A DNA stretch of 64,000 bases from Chryseobacterium indologenes (GTDB lineage: Bacteria; Bacteroidota; Bacteroidia; Flavobacteriales; Weeksellaceae): contig NZ_CP018786.1 in assembly GCF_002025665.1 (NCBI RefSeq), forward strand, positions 2,418,001-2,482,000, written 5' to 3'. Positions 34,567 to 43,651 of this stretch are shown here, piece by piece (within the stretch, counting starts at the first letter, position 1; each line of letters begins with the position of its first letter). The translations under genes and the position numbers were made by a program. Below the pieces are notes generated by a model. The model worked only from the letters and a program-made list of their open reading frames with translations, was not told the origin of the DNA and did not search any database.

Positions 34567-35190
34567 ATGGAATTTCATCATCTGTTAAAAAAAATTGTAC
34601 AGGAAGGAAGTACCCACGCCAAATGGCTGAACACTCTTTCATTCATGGAAAATGCCGGTGCAAGAAAAATATCAAAATGTGAACATCCAACCCTGGTTTC
34701 TCAGATCCAGCTGAAACACGCTGCTGAAGAGCATCGCCATGCTTATTATTTAAAAAAACAAATAGGGAAAATAAATCCTGAACTCTGCAAAACTTACGAA
34801 AGCTCAGAACTTCTGGCCCCTATTGCAACAAGCCAATATCTTCACTCATTGGATATTAAAGCCTGTCGATATCTTCAGAAAGCATTCAATCTTGATAAAA
34901 CAGATATTAAATATGCCGCTTATCTTTTTGTAACCTACGCTATTGAAGTTCGTGCTGATGAACTTTATCCTGTGTATCAACAAGCACTTACTGAAGCTTC
35001 TTCTAAAATTATGGTAAAATCAATTATTATTGAAGAAGAAGGACATCTGGAAGAAATGATCAACCAGCTTAATGAGTTTTCGCCAGATTGGAAACATCAC
35101 GCGGATCATATTCTGACGATAGAAAAAGAACTGCATGAAGAGTGGATCAATGCCATTACCCAGGAAGTTGCTCAGTTGAATTATGCTTAG
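34567..35190 (+). CDS. Putative ferritin-like di-iron protein, first gene of the biotin operon
   Basis: 207 residues, all-helical, cytosolic; not assigned to a known biotin gene. Candidate metal ligands follow the ferritin-like di-iron pattern: E28 in helix 1, E55-x-x-H58 in helix 2, E127 in helix 3, E157-x-x-H160 in helix 4, with helix-pair spacings of 27 and 30 residues. Its stop overlaps bioF by 8 bp, so it is part of the operon, right behind the shared biotin promoter. A role in making or cleaving the pimeloyl precursor is possible but is inference. A MiaE-like or storage role is less likely given the context. Confidence 0.6.
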   Translation: MEFHHLLKKIVQEGSTHAKWLNTLSFMENAGARKISKCEHPTLVSQIQLKHAAEEHRHAYYLKKQIGKINPELCKTYESSELLAPIATSQYLHSLDIKACRYLQKAFNLDKTDIKYAAYLFVTYAIEVRADELYPVYQQALTEASSKIMVKSIIIEEEGHLEEMINQLNEFSPDWKHHADHILTIEKELHEEWINAITQEVAQLNYA

Positions 35191-36292
35191 CAATACCTCT
35201 CGTTTTCAGGAATCTCTTGACAAAAGAACAGAAGAGGGAATATTAAGGCGTTTGCTTCTTCAATCCGATGGAATAGATTTTTATTCCAATGATTATCTGG
35301 GATTGGCAAAAAGTAAAGAGCTTCAACAATTACTGCTGCAAAACATTACAGATAACCCTCAGCTGCTTTCCGGAAGTACAGGTTCAAGATTGATTAGCGG
35401 AAACAGTGATATGGCAGTTTCTGTGGAAAAGAATATCGCTCAAAAACATCAGTTTGAGTCTGCATTGCTTTTTCCATCCGGATATAATGCGAATCTGGCT
35501 TTGTTTTCTACACTTCCAAACCGTCATGATACTGTGATTGTAGACGAACAGATTCATCGGTCGGTGCATGATGCCTGCAGATTATCAAATGCAAAAAAAC
35601 TGAAATTCAAACACAATGATATTGAAGGTCTTGAGAATGTTTTAAAAAGACAGAAAGGTCATTCTTATATCGCCATAGAAAGTTTGTACTCAATGGAAGG
35701 AGATTTTGCCCCTATTCAGGAAATTGCTGAGCTTGCCCATCAATACAAAGCCTCTCTGATTGTTGACGAAGCCCACGCATTTGGAGTTTTCGGATATGGA
35801 TTGATTGAAAAGTATCAGTTACAACATCAGGTTTCAGCGGCAGTTGTGACCTACGGAAAAGCTCTCGGAGCACATGGAGCTGCAATTCTCTGTAATGAAA
35901 CGGTGAAATCTTACCTGATCAATTTTGCAAGTCCGTTCATTTATACAACATCCGCACAGGATTTTCAGTGGATGAGTATTAAGACAGGATATGAATTTTT
36001 AGATCAAAATCATGACCTGGCGATAAAACTTCAGGACAATATTAAAATTTTCCGAAGTCAAAATCTACAGTCTCCATCAATGGAAATAAGCCCCATTCAG
36101 GCTATCGTAATTCCGGATAATCAAAAACTAAAACAATTACAGGATACTTTATCTGAAGAAGGTTTTTTAACCTATGCCATATACAGTCCTACGGTAAAAG
36201 AAGGAAGTGAACGACTGCGGATTTGCCTTCACAGCTTTAATACAGAAGAAGAAATTATGAAACTGACGGGAATTATTAAAGAATTTATTTAA
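35183..36292 (+). CDS. bioF: 8-amino-7-oxononanoate synthase
   Basis: 369 residues of the alpha-oxoamine synthase family. YSNDYLGLA near 34-42, GSTGSRLISG near 66-75, the cofactor-contact DEAHAFG near 195-201 and the PLP lysine near 225 in TYGKALGAHG. It condenses a pimeloyl thioester with alanine to KAPA, the first dedicated biotin step. 369 residues is close to the usual length. It overlaps the di-iron-like gene by 8 bp and precedes bioD by 47 bp. Glycine C-acetyltransferase is a close relative but the bio context settles it. Confidence 0.92.
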   Translation: MLSNTSRFQESLDKRTEEGILRRLLLQSDGIDFYSNDYLGLAKSKELQQLLLQNITDNPQLLSGSTGSRLISGNSDMAVSVEKNIAQKHQFESALLFPSGYNANLALFSTLPNRHDTVIVDEQIHRSVHDACRLSNAKKLKFKHNDIEGLENVLKRQKGHSYIAIESLYSMEGDFAPIQEIAELAHQYKASLIVDEAHAFGVFGYGLIEKYQLQHQVSAAVVTYGKALGAHGAAILCNETVKSYLINFASPFIYTTSAQDFQWMSIKTGYEFLDQNHDLAIKLQDNIKIFRSQNLQSPSMEISPIQAIVIPDNQKLKQLQDTLSEEGFLTYAIYSPTVKEGSERLRICLHSFNTEEEIMKLTGIIKEFI

Positions 36293-36339
36293 AGCAAAAA
36301 GATTCAAAACCCGGAACACGAACCACGAATCCCGAAAAC

Positions 36340-36954
36340 ATGAAATTATTTATAACAGGAATAGGAACCGAAATAGGAAAAACAGTCTGCTCAGCCGTTT
36401 TGGTTCAGCATTTTAAAACAGAATACTGGAAACCCATACAGTCCGGAGATCTTCACTACACAGACAGTCATAAAATTGAGGAATGGACTGATACGAAGGT
36501 ATGCCATCCGGAAACCTATCGTTTACAGCTGGCTGCATCACCACACCAGTCCGCAAGAGAAGAAAATATTGCCATCAATCTGAATGATTTTCAACTCCCT
36601 GAAACAGAAAATCCACTGATTGTAGAAGGAGCAGGAGGCTTAATGGTTCCGATTTCAGACACTACTTTCATGATTGATCTCATTGAGGAATTAAGTCTTC
36701 CTGTAGCATTAGTAATCAGAAATTATTTAGGCTGCATTAATCATAGCCTGCTCTCAATCCTGGCTTTACAACAGAGGGGAATTCAGTTAGAATATTTAAT
36801 TCTTAACGGAGATTTTCCGGAAGATACAGAAAGGGTAATCTGCAGTTTTATCGAAAAAGAAACAAAAATTATAAAGATTCCCGAAATCAACAGTACGGAT
36901 AAAGAATCTATACAACATGCTGCAAAGCAATTAACAATAACAAAAATAGGATAA
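36340..36954 (+). CDS. bioD: Dethiobiotin synthetase
   Basis: 204 residues. P-loop [10 protein letters not shown] at 6-15 with the EIGKT wording typical of BioD, KPIQSG near 33-38 and [10 protein letters not shown] near 96-105. It carboxylates DAPA and closes the ureido ring using ATP and carbon dioxide. The stop overlaps the bioB start by 1 bp (TAATG), so the two are translationally coupled. No unusual features. Confidence 0.94.
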   Translation: MKLFITGIGTEIGKTVCSAVLVQHFKTEYWKPIQSGDLHYTDSHKIEEWTDTKVCHPETYRLQLAASPHQSAREENIAINLNDFQLPETENPLIVEGAGGLMVPISDTTFMIDLIEELSLPVALVIRNYLGCINHSLLSILALQQRGIQLEYLILNGDFPEDTERVICSFIEKETKIIKIPEINSTDKESIQHAAKQLTITKIG

Positions 36955-37937
36955 TGGATACAAAAACAACATTGAGAAACAACTGGACGAAAGAAGAAAT
37001 TGAGGAAATTTATCACCTTCCCCTGATGGAGCTGATCTATAAAGCAGCCTCCGTACATCGCGAATGGCATGATCCTTCTGAAGTACAGATCTCCACATTA
37101 TTATCCATCAAAACAGGCGGATGCCCTGAAGACTGTTCATATTGTGGACAGGCAGCCCGTTATCATACGGATATCAAAGTACAGGCTTTATTACCTACAG
37201 AAACTGTAATTGCCCATGCACAAAAAGCAAAAGATTCAGGATCTTCAAGGTTCTGTATGGCAGCAGCATGGCGTGAAGTTCGTAATAACCGTGATTTTGA
37301 CAGAGTGATTGATATGGTGAAAGGAGTAAATGACCTTGGTCTGGAAGTTTGCTGTACACTGGGAATGCTTACCGAAGAGCAGGCTTTAAGATTGCAGGAA
37401 GCCGGATTATATGCCTATAATCACAATCTTGATACCTCAGAACAATATTATGAAGAGATCATTTCTACCAGAACGTTTGACAATAGAATCAATACGATCA
37501 ACAACGTAAGAAAAGCAGGAATTACAGTATGTTCCGGAGGAATTATCGGACTTGGAGAGACCCACAGAGACAGAATTTCAATGCTTCTGACCTTGGCAAC
37601 AATGCCAAAACATCCCGAATCTGTTCCTATCAATGCTTTAGCAAGAGTAGCAGGAACTCCGTTAGAAGACAATGAAAAAGTTGATACCTGGGAAATGGTA
37701 AGAATGATCGCTACTGCAAGAATCGTAATGCCTTCTTCTATGGTAAGATTAAGTGCAGGACGTATAGAAATGACTGAAACAGAGCAGGCATGGTGCTTTA
37801 TGGCAGGAGCTAATTCCATTTTTACAGGAGAAAGAGAAACGCTATTGGTAACGCCTAATCCGGGAGTTTCTGAAGATATGCAGATGCTTCAGACTTTAGG
37901 ACTGAAACCTATGATGAAAAAAGAAACATGCTGCTAG
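36954..37937 (+). CDS. bioB: Biotin synthase (radical SAM)
   Basis: 327 residues. The radical-SAM cluster ligands are C57, C61 and C64 (CPEDCSYC), followed by YNHNLDTS, which is typical of BioB. It inserts sulfur into dethiobiotin, using a second Fe-S cluster as the sulfur source. It is coupled to bioD. The C-terminus ends in ETCC with a cysteine pair of no known function. After its stop the operon runs into repeat DNA, without an obvious hairpin terminator. Confidence 0.96.
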   Translation: MDTKTTLRNNWTKEEIEEIYHLPLMELIYKAASVHREWHDPSEVQISTLLSIKTGGCPEDCSYCGQAARYHTDIKVQALLPTETVIAHAQKAKDSGSSRFCMAAAWREVRNNRDFDRVIDMVKGVNDLGLEVCCTLGMLTEEQALRLQEAGLYAYNHNLDTSEQYYEEIISTRTFDNRINTINNVRKAGITVCSGGIIGLGETHRDRISMLLTLATMPKHPESVPINALARVAGTPLEDNEKVDTWEMVRMIATARIVMPSSMVRLSAGRIEMTETEQAWCFMAGANSIFTGERETLLVTPNPGVSEDMQMLQTLGLKPMMKKETCC

Positions 37938-37940
37938 GTA

Positions 37941-37975
37941 ATTATAAATTATGAATGATAAATTATGAGTGATGA
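37941..37975. repeat. AATTATGAATGATAAATTATGAGTGA repeat (solo copy)
   Basis: Copies of AATTATGA- and AATTATGAGTGA immediately after the bioB stop. The stretch 37948-37973 matches 61621-61653, the left end of the four-helix-bundle cassette, apart from a 7-nt gap and one mismatch. No gene is attached here. Confidence 0.5.
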
Positions 37976-38054
37976 GCTGGATTATTGGTATTATAGCGCT
38001 TATTATAAAATTGGTTTTGAATTTTTATAAACTGCTTTAAACGGATATGAGTTG

Positions 38055-38310
38055 GAAAACGCAAAGACGCGAAGATTTTTAAGGTAAATAATATTTTAAG
38101 GCGCAAGAATTTTATCTCCAATAAAATTGGATATTGCAAATTTTAGTCTCTCGCAGATTATACAAAGTAAGCAGATGAAATTTAGAAAATCTACTAAATT
38201 CCCTAAATCTGCAAGGAAATTTATAACACTTCACTTGCTGAAAATCTTTGATTTTCTTGCGCCTTAAAATACTCGCAATCTTTGACAAAAACTTTGCGCC
38301 TTTGCGATTA
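38055..38310. repeat. GCGCAAG/CTTGCGCC repeat cluster between bioB and bioA
   Basis: Contains ACGCAAAGACGCGAAG, TTTTAAGGCGCAAG, a CGCAGATT...AAATCTGC pair and, at 38232-38269, the exact reverse complement of 32918-32955. The 455-bp gap 37938-38392 has no convincing ORF. Confidence 0.7.
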
Positions 38311-38375
38311 CTTCAACATTTACGACAACATATTCAACTAAATTATTGTTAAATCCAACTCCATCACTTATTTCT

Positions 38376-38394
38376 ACTTTTTACATCAAAATAT
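38376..38394 (+). promoter_or_regulatory. bioA promoter element shared with the bioF operon
   Basis: TACTTTTTACATCAAAATA differs from 34541-34559 at one position. Here it reaches the ATG at 38393, so the bioA message would have almost no leader. Confidence 0.5.
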
Positions 38395-39685
38395 GAATAC
38401 AATAATAAAAGAAATCAGCCTGCAGGAGAGAGATAAAGCGGTCAACTGGCATCCGTACACGCAGATGAAAACAGCTGATGATGCCATTCCTATTGTAAAA
38501 GGAAAAGGAATTTACCTGTATGATACCGAAGGAAAAAAATATCTGGATGTTGTTTCATCATGGTGGGTAACACTACACGGACATTCACATCCTTATATTG
38601 CACAACGTGTTTTTGAACAGTTGAATACACTGGAGCAGGTAATTTTCGCAGGATTTACTCATGAACCTGCTGTACAGCTTTCAGAAAATTTGCTGAAACT
38701 TCTTCCGGCTGGTCAGGAAAAGGTCTTTTATTCGGATAATGGTTCTACCTCAGTAGAAGTTGCTTTGAAAATGTGTATTCAATATGCATATAATCAAGAG
38801 AAAAAGAAGACAAAGATTTTAGCTTTTAAAAATGCGTATCACGGAGATACTTTCGGGGCGATGTCTGTAAGTGGAAAGAGTTTCTGGACAAGGCCTTTTG
38901 AAAGCATGTTGTTTGAAGTTGTTTTTATAGATACACCCAATGCAGAAAACTTGGAAAGCCTGCAGAAACAGATTAAAGAACTTGCTGATGAAGTAGCCTG
39001 CTTTATCTATGAGCCATTAGTTCAGGGGGCTGCCGGAATGTTGATGTATAAAGCTGAAGACCTTAGCCAGCTGATGAAATTCTGCAGAGAAGAAGGGGTT
39101 CTTATGATTCAGGATGAAGTTTTTACAGGGTTTGGAAGAACAGGTAAACTTTTCGCAGCAGATTATCTTACGGAAAAGCCGGATATTATGTGTTTTTCAA
39201 AAGGATTGACAGGAGGAACCATGCCAATGGGAATTACGACCTGCTCCAATGAAATTTATGAGGCTTTCCTTTCTGAAGACCGTTATAAAACATTATTTCA
39301 CGGGCATTCGTTTACAGCTAATCCTTTAGCCTGTACAGCGGCTCTTGCCAGTATGGAATTATTACTTACAAACGAAACTCAAATGAATATCAACCGCATC
39401 ACTCATCAACATTCAGAGTTTGTAAAAGTACTTGCATTGCATCCTCATGTAGAAAAGATTAGGCAGATCGGAACTATTTTAGCTTTCGATTTTAAAACCG
39501 GGAATGACACTTCTTATTTCAATGAAATAGGAAAGACGCTTTACAATGAATTCTTACAGAGAGGGATTATCATGAGGCCGTTGGGAAATGTAATCTATCT
39601 GGTTCCTCCTTATTGTATTACATCAGAAGAATTAGATTTTGTCTATCAGAATATTACAGAGGTTCTGGATCAGTTTAGAGAATAA
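38393..39685 (+). CDS. bioA: Adenosylmethionine-8-amino-7-oxononanoate aminotransferase
   Basis: 430 residues of class III aminotransferases. HPYTQM near 22-27 and SSWWVTLHGHSHP near 53-65 are BioA signatures (WW contacts SAM/KAPA), QDEVFTGFGRTG near 240-251 is the cofactor motif, and the PLP lysine is in FSKGLTGG near 271. It converts KAPA to DAPA with SAM as amino donor. It is separated from bioFDB by 455 bp of repeat DNA and has its own copy of the shared promoter element and its own terminator. Confidence 0.95.
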   Translation: MNTIIKEISLQERDKAVNWHPYTQMKTADDAIPIVKGKGIYLYDTEGKKYLDVVSSWWVTLHGHSHPYIAQRVFEQLNTLEQVIFAGFTHEPAVQLSENLLKLLPAGQEKVFYSDNGSTSVEVALKMCIQYAYNQEKKKTKILAFKNAYHGDTFGAMSVSGKSFWTRPFESMLFEVVFIDTPNAENLESLQKQIKELADEVACFIYEPLVQGAAGMLMYKAEDLSQLMKFCREEGVLMIQDEVFTGFGRTGKLFAADYLTEKPDIMCFSKGLTGGTMPMGITTCSNEIYEAFLSEDRYKTLFHGHSFTANPLACTAALASMELLLTNETQMNINRITHQHSEFVKVLALHPHVEKIRQIGTILAFDFKTGNDTSYFNEIGKTLYNEFLQRGIIMRPLGNVIYLVPPYCITSEELDFVYQNITEVLDQFRE

Positions 39686-39728
39686 ACGATCTGTTCCGGT
39701 AATAATTATTTTTAATTTTTTTAATATA

Positions 39729-39760
39729 CCTTATAGGTTTCCAAGACCTATAAGGTTTTT
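39729..39760 (+). terminator. Rho-independent terminator of bioA
   Basis: CCTTATAGGT (39729-39738) pairs with ACCTATAAGG (39746-39755) around a 7-nt loop, followed by TTTTT. Confidence 0.9.
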
Positions 39761-39786
39761 ATGTTGAATGCCAGTGCCTGTATTTT

Positions 39787-40341
39787 TTAAATCTCCTGTT
39801 CTGCTTTCTTTAAAATAGTAATCAATTCTTTTAATTCATCTTTATTGAATTCCAGTAAATTATGATTAAAATGATTGCCTGGAATTTTTATATAATTCAC
39901 CCACGAAGAAAGCTTTTCACGATAAACACTTCCAAATTCAATATTACTCATCGTTACAAACTTATATTTGGTTTCCTGGCCAGCCTTTTCGTTTTCTTTC
40001 TGTTCCACAATCTGAAGAGACTGGATCAGTTTTCCCAGTTCATTTTTATCAACGGTAAGTGTTTTTTTTGATATTTCATCAAACGTTTCGTATTCGTACA
40101 TGATTCCCAGAAGAGTATCTGAAGAATTGTCGGAAACATCTTTCGTTACAATTTTTTGAATATTCAGGTTTTTGAACTTGCCCAGATTGGTAATTTTCTT
40201 TTCAATTAATGTCCCTTTTCTAGAATTGACAGTAAGTCCGCGGGATGTGGTGTTAGATCTTTGAATCGTTGGCGGTGGAGCTATCTGTGCAGTTACCCAT
40301 GCGCCTATTGCACAGGAAATCAAAATAATAATTCTTTTCAT
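39787..40341 (-). CDS. Exported protein of unknown function
   Basis: 184 residues. A signal peptide is clear (about 1-19, KRIIILISC core, ending TAQ), so the protein is periplasmic or surface. The mature part has basic and polar character, no cysteines and no motif I recognise; the pattern of strands and a final amphipathic helix (KDELKELITILKKAEQEI) resembles small Bacteroidota stress or lipid-handling proteins, but no family is claimed. It is monocistronic and converges on bioA. Confidence 0.6.
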   Translation of the reverse strand: MKRIIILISCAIGAWVTAQIAPPPTIQRSNTTSRGLTVNSRKGTLIEKKITNLGKFKNLNIQKIVTKDVSDNSSDTLLGIMYEYETFDEISKKTLTVDKNELGKLIQSLQIVEQKENEKAGQETKYKFVTMSNIEFGSVYREKLSSWVNYIKIPGNHFNHNLLEFNKDELKELITILKKAEQEI

Positions 40342-40420
40342 CTGTAAAAATTGTTATTAGTTTTTATATCATTTAAATTACAGTGTAATTTTCAACAATA
40401 TATAAAATTTTTAAAATAAT

Positions 40421-40735
40421 TTATCCCAATTCATTTCCCCAAGAATGAAGTTCGGAAAGAATAGGTCCCAGTTTTTGTCCTTTCTTTGTTAGTTTATAAT
40501 AGACTTCCGGTGGGAAATTATAAACTTCAATCCGTTCAATAATAAGGTCTTCTTCCAACTGCTTCAGCTGTTCTGCCAATACTTTCTTGGAAACCCGAGG
40601 CATATTCCGCCAAAGTTCTACAAAACGGACCTGGTCTTCTTCAAAAAGATTGTGCAGGATCAAAGGCTTCCATTTCCCTGAAAGAATATTCAGGCTTCGT
40701 CTTAATCCACAGTTTTTAAATTCTTCAAAATTCAT
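40421..40735 (-). CDS. HxlR family transcriptional regulator
   Basis: 104 residues: CGLRRSLNILSGKWKPLIL start with a conserved cysteine near 9, VSKKVLAEQLKQLEED recognition region and the FPPEVYYKLT wing. One winged-helix domain only, as usual. It is divergent by 92 bp from an MBL hydrolase, and a GGTTAACC-TTTT-GGTAACC site lies between. It likely represses the hydrolase in the absence of an inducer. The target compound is unknown. Confidence 0.9.
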   Translation of the reverse strand: MNFEEFKNCGLRRSLNILSGKWKPLILHNLFEEDQVRFVELWRNMPRVSKKVLAEQLKQLEEDLIIERIEVYNFPPEVYYKLTKKGQKLGPILSELHSWGNELG

Positions 40736-40754
40736 AGCTCAGTTGAAAATTTAT

Positions 40755-40808
40755 GGTTAACCTTTTGGTAACCTTCGATTGTTTTACCCTCATCAGGCAA
40801 TAGCTTTG
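40755..40808 (+). promoter_or_regulatory. Promoter of the MBL gene with HxlR-type operator
   Basis: TTG at 40779-40781 and TAGCTTTG at 40801-40808 are 19 bp apart, a close match to the Bacteroidota consensus. GGTTAACC-TTTT-GGTAACC at 40755-40773 lies just upstream and overlaps the region where the divergent hxlR-type promoter must be. Confidence 0.6.
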
Positions 40809-40827
40809 TTCTGCAAACATACTCAAA

Positions 40828-41598
40828 ATGAAATTACAATTATGGCGCAATGCTACATTGCTATTGAATATTGATGGAATTTCCATCCTCGTAGATCCTA
40901 TGCTGGGCGAAAAAGGCTCTATGGGAAAAATGCCGATGACAGAAAGTGAATTACTGAACCCTCTCACAGATCTGCCTTTTAATAAAGAAGAATTAAATAA
41001 AAGATTGGAAGAGATAGACGCAGTTGCGGTCACCCATCTTCACCCTGATCATTGGGATTCTGAAGCCGCCAGACTTCTTGATAAAAATATTCCGATCATC
41101 TGTCCGGATGTTATTTCAGACCAAATCGCAGCACAGGGCTTTACCAATATTATTGCTGTGAATAATAAGATTCAGTGGGAAAATATTGGGATATCTACCA
41201 CGAAAGGCGAGCATGGAACCGGAGAAATCGGAGAAAAAATGGGAATCGTAAATGGTTTTGTTTTTAAAAAAGAAAATAAATCCGTTTACATAGCAGGAGA
41301 CACGATTTGGTATGATGAAATTGCCGCAGAAATCGACAAACACCAGCCACAGCACATTATTGTTGCAGGAGGAGCTGCCACTTTCTCTGTGGGAGATCCT
41401 ATTATTATGACTGCTGAAGATATTATAAAACTCTGTGAATACACACCGGAATCTACCGTTTGGGTAACCCATCTGGAAGCGGTAAGCCATTGCAGAGAAG
41501 ACAGAAAATTTATTCAGGGAAAAATAACAGAAAAAGGACTCGAAAACCAATGTTTCATACTGAAAGACGGAGAAGAGGTAAGCCTGAAACAGATATGA
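40828..41598 (+). CDS. MBL-fold metal-dependent hydrolase (UlaG-like)
   Basis: 256 residues. The HLHPDHWD metal motif is at about 70-77, with further ligands in GEHGTGE, AGDTIWYD and the late histidine in THLEAVSHC. The early LLLNIDGISILVDPML segment (residues about 10-25) is typical of the UlaG/YtkL-like group that acts on sugar lactones, phosphoesters or amides. Cytosolic. It is controlled by the divergent HxlR regulator. The substrate cannot be read from the sequence. Confidence 0.85.
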   Translation: MKLQLWRNATLLLNIDGISILVDPMLGEKGSMGKMPMTESELLNPLTDLPFNKEELNKRLEEIDAVAVTHLHPDHWDSEAARLLDKNIPIICPDVISDQIAAQGFTNIIAVNNKIQWENIGISTTKGEHGTGEIGEKMGIVNGFVFKKENKSVYIAGDTIWYDEIAAEIDKHQPQHIIVAGGAATFSVGDPIIMTAEDIIKLCEYTPESTVWVTHLEAVSHCREDRKFIQGKITEKGLENQCFILKDGEEVSLKQI

Positions 41599-41654
41599 AA
41601 TAAATAACAGGAGTTATGGCTTATTTTTTGAATATTTCCTGATAAATAATTTGT

Positions 41655-42362
41655 ATGCTGTCAGTTTTTCTCTTAAATCTTGATTGGAAAGAATTATTAC
41701 TGGGACACGAAGAATGGTCTTTTCTTTTGGAGATCATTCTTCGTACCATGATTATGTTCCTTGCTATTATCATCGGACTTAGAATTTTAGGAAAAAGAGG
41801 GGTAAAACAACTCTCAATCTTTGAGTTGGTAGTCATTATTGGCCTGGGATCAGCAGCAGGAGATCCTATGTTTAATAAGGATGTCGGAATTATTTCATCC
41901 CTTATTGTTTTTATTGTTATTATCCTTCTATATTCTATTGTGACCCATTTTATCGGAAAAAGTAAAAGTTTTGAAAATCTGGTGGAAGGAAAATCTATCT
42001 GTCTGGTAGAAAATGGCGAATTTTCAATTAAAAACTTTCAAAAAGAAAACCTTGGGAGTGATGAATTCTTTGCTGAGTTGAGACTAAAAGGAATTTCGCA
42101 ACTTGGACAGATTGAAATGGCTATAGAAGAGATATCAGGAGAGATCAGTGTATTCTTTTTAGAAGATGAATCTGTAAAGTATGGACTTCCTATTATGCCA
42201 GGCTCATTACATAATCCGTTACAATATATTCATGAGGAAAGACATTACTCTTGTATATTCTGTGGGTATACTGAACATAAAAAAGCGGGTAATGCCGGAC
42301 GCTGCCCAAAATGCCAAAAAGAAGAATGGGTAGCATCCAGCAATAAAAGACGTGTCACATAA
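41655..42362 (+). CDS. DUF421 (YetF-like) membrane protein with C-terminal zinc ribbon
   Basis: 235 residues. Three hydrophobic helices in the first 100 residues are followed by the conserved cytosolic YetF domain (LVENGEFSIKNFQKENLG region near 117-134). The last 40 residues carry CIFC (about 200-203) and CPKC (about 217-220), a rubredoxin/zinc-ribbon pair not present in Bacillus YetF. YetF-type proteins are linked to spore and envelope functions; the true role is unknown. The ribbon suggests metal-dependent folding or binding to a partner. It converges on an MFS gene. Confidence 0.82.
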   Translation: MLSVFLLNLDWKELLLGHEEWSFLLEIILRTMIMFLAIIIGLRILGKRGVKQLSIFELVVIIGLGSAAGDPMFNKDVGIISSLIVFIVIILLYSIVTHFIGKSKSFENLVEGKSICLVENGEFSIKNFQKENLGSDEFFAELRLKGISQLGQIEMAIEEISGEISVFFLEDESVKYGLPIMPGSLHNPLQYIHEERHYSCIFCGYTEHKKAGNAGRCPKCQKEEWVASSNKRRVT

Positions 42363-42374
42363 CCTTTAGCCATC

Positions 42375-43580
42375 TTAATCCTCAACATATTTATTTCTCG
42401 CTGCTTTCAATCCGAAATACAGCATCAGCAGTACGGCACAACTTAATAAATAGAATGAACTGTTCCAGGAAATATCCCAATCATGCAGTTTTCCAAATAA
42501 CGGAGGTCCGAATGCGGCAATCAGATATCCCACAGACTGTGCCATACCAGATATTTTAACCGCATTGATACTGCTTTTCGTTCTCGTTGAAAAAAACAGG
42601 ATAGATAAACTGAAAGACAAACCGTTGGAAATTCCTATGATCACAGCATTCACATAAATCCACTGAGATTTCAGGAACACAAACATCATCGTACTTCCGA
42701 ACATCAGAGCACATATAAAAAAAATCATCAGTCTCTGATCTTTCATCTTACTGGCAATAATCGGGCAGCAGAACGTCACAGGAATCATCGTAATCTGAAT
42801 CACAAAGAAAACCCATCCCGAGCTTTCTCCCTGCATATTAAAATCCGCAAGAAATGAAGGCAGCCAGGCCACCAGACAATAATAAAATAAAGACTGCAGA
42901 CCCATAAAAATACTGATATTCCATGCCTGGGCAGATTTGAACATATTAAAATCTGAAGTACTGAGCGCTGTTTTAGGCTGAACCGGATTTCTTTTGTTAA
43001 ATATGAATTCCAATGATAAAACCAGAAAGCCGAGTGCGGCAATCACCAGCCATATTCCCAGAGATCCTTTCCATCCAAAACCTGTCAATTCTCCTATTTT
43101 TACACTGAACCCAGAAGCTAAAGCTGCAGTGAGATTCATAGATACAGCGAAAATTCCTGTCATAAGACCTATCTGCTTCGGAAAATTATTCTTAACATAT
43201 CCTGGAGTAACCACATTTCCGATGCATATTCCTAAACCAATGAATAGAGAACCTAAAAACAAAAGCCATAGAGATCCACTGATTCGTAAAAATAACCCGA
43301 AGCTTAAAATAATCAGAGAGTATATTAGAAGTTTACTGATCCCGAACTTATTAGAAAATCTACTCACAAGAACAGAACAGGCGGCAAACATGAACAGTGG
43401 AATAGACGTAAGCAGACTTACCTGAAAATTATCCAGTTTCAATGCATCTCTTACTTCTCCCAGTACAGGGGCAACCGCTACAATAGGTGAACGGAGGTTA
43501 CTGGAAATTAATATAACTACCAGAACATTAATGATTAATAAAACATAAGAAGCATTCTTTTTTACTTCATTCTTCATCAT
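42375..43580 (-). CDS. MFS transporter, CynX/NimT family
   Basis: 401 residues, about twelve membrane helices. The first helix motif SSNLRSPIVAVAPVLGEV is typical of CynX/NimT (cyanate or 2-nitroimidazole) transporters, and SRFSNKFG lies in the loop after TM2. It is divergent from an AraC-type regulator with only 71 bp between starts and overlapping promoters. This is a common pair in which the regulator induces the exporter. The substrate is unknown. Confidence 0.87.
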   Translation of the reverse strand: MMKNEVKKNASYVLLIINVLVVILISSNLRSPIVAVAPVLGEVRDALKLDNFQVSLLTSIPLFMFAACSVLVSRFSNKFGISKLLIYSLIILSFGLFLRISGSLWLLFLGSLFIGLGICIGNVVTPGYVKNNFPKQIGLMTGIFAVSMNLTAALASGFSVKIGELTGFGWKGSLGIWLVIAALGFLVLSLEFIFNKRNPVQPKTALSTSDFNMFKSAQAWNISIFMGLQSLFYYCLVAWLPSFLADFNMQGESSGWVFFVIQITMIPVTFCCPIIASKMKDQRLMIFFICALMFGSTMMFVFLKSQWIYVNAVIIGISNGLSFSLSILFFSTRTKSSINAVKISGMAQSVGYLIAAFGPPLFGKLHDWDISWNSSFYLLSCAVLLMLYFGLKAARNKYVED

Positions 43581-43596
43581 AATAAAAACTTTTGCA

Positions 43597-43628
43597 CAAA
43601 ATTAACACAGTAATTTTGTTTAATTTTG
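43597..43628. promoter_or_regulatory. Overlapping divergent promoters of MFS and AraC-type genes
   Basis: On the plus strand TAATTTTG occurs twice (43611-43618 and 43621-43628). On the minus strand TAATTTTG is at 43597-43604. All match TAnnTTTG. The two promoters lie so close that one bound regulator could control both. Confidence 0.6.
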
Positions 43629-43651
43629 CCAAAGTTTTAACCTAAAACGAC

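Noticed and set aside
37938..38392. Riboswitch or small RNA upstream of bioA
   Set aside because: The region is made of dispersed repeats. No known riboswitch core was recognised, and the candidate bioA promoter leaves no room for a leader.
41116..41550. 144-codon minus-strand ORF inside the MBL gene
   Set aside because: Phenylalanine-rich shadow of a conserved enzyme; no start context or motif.
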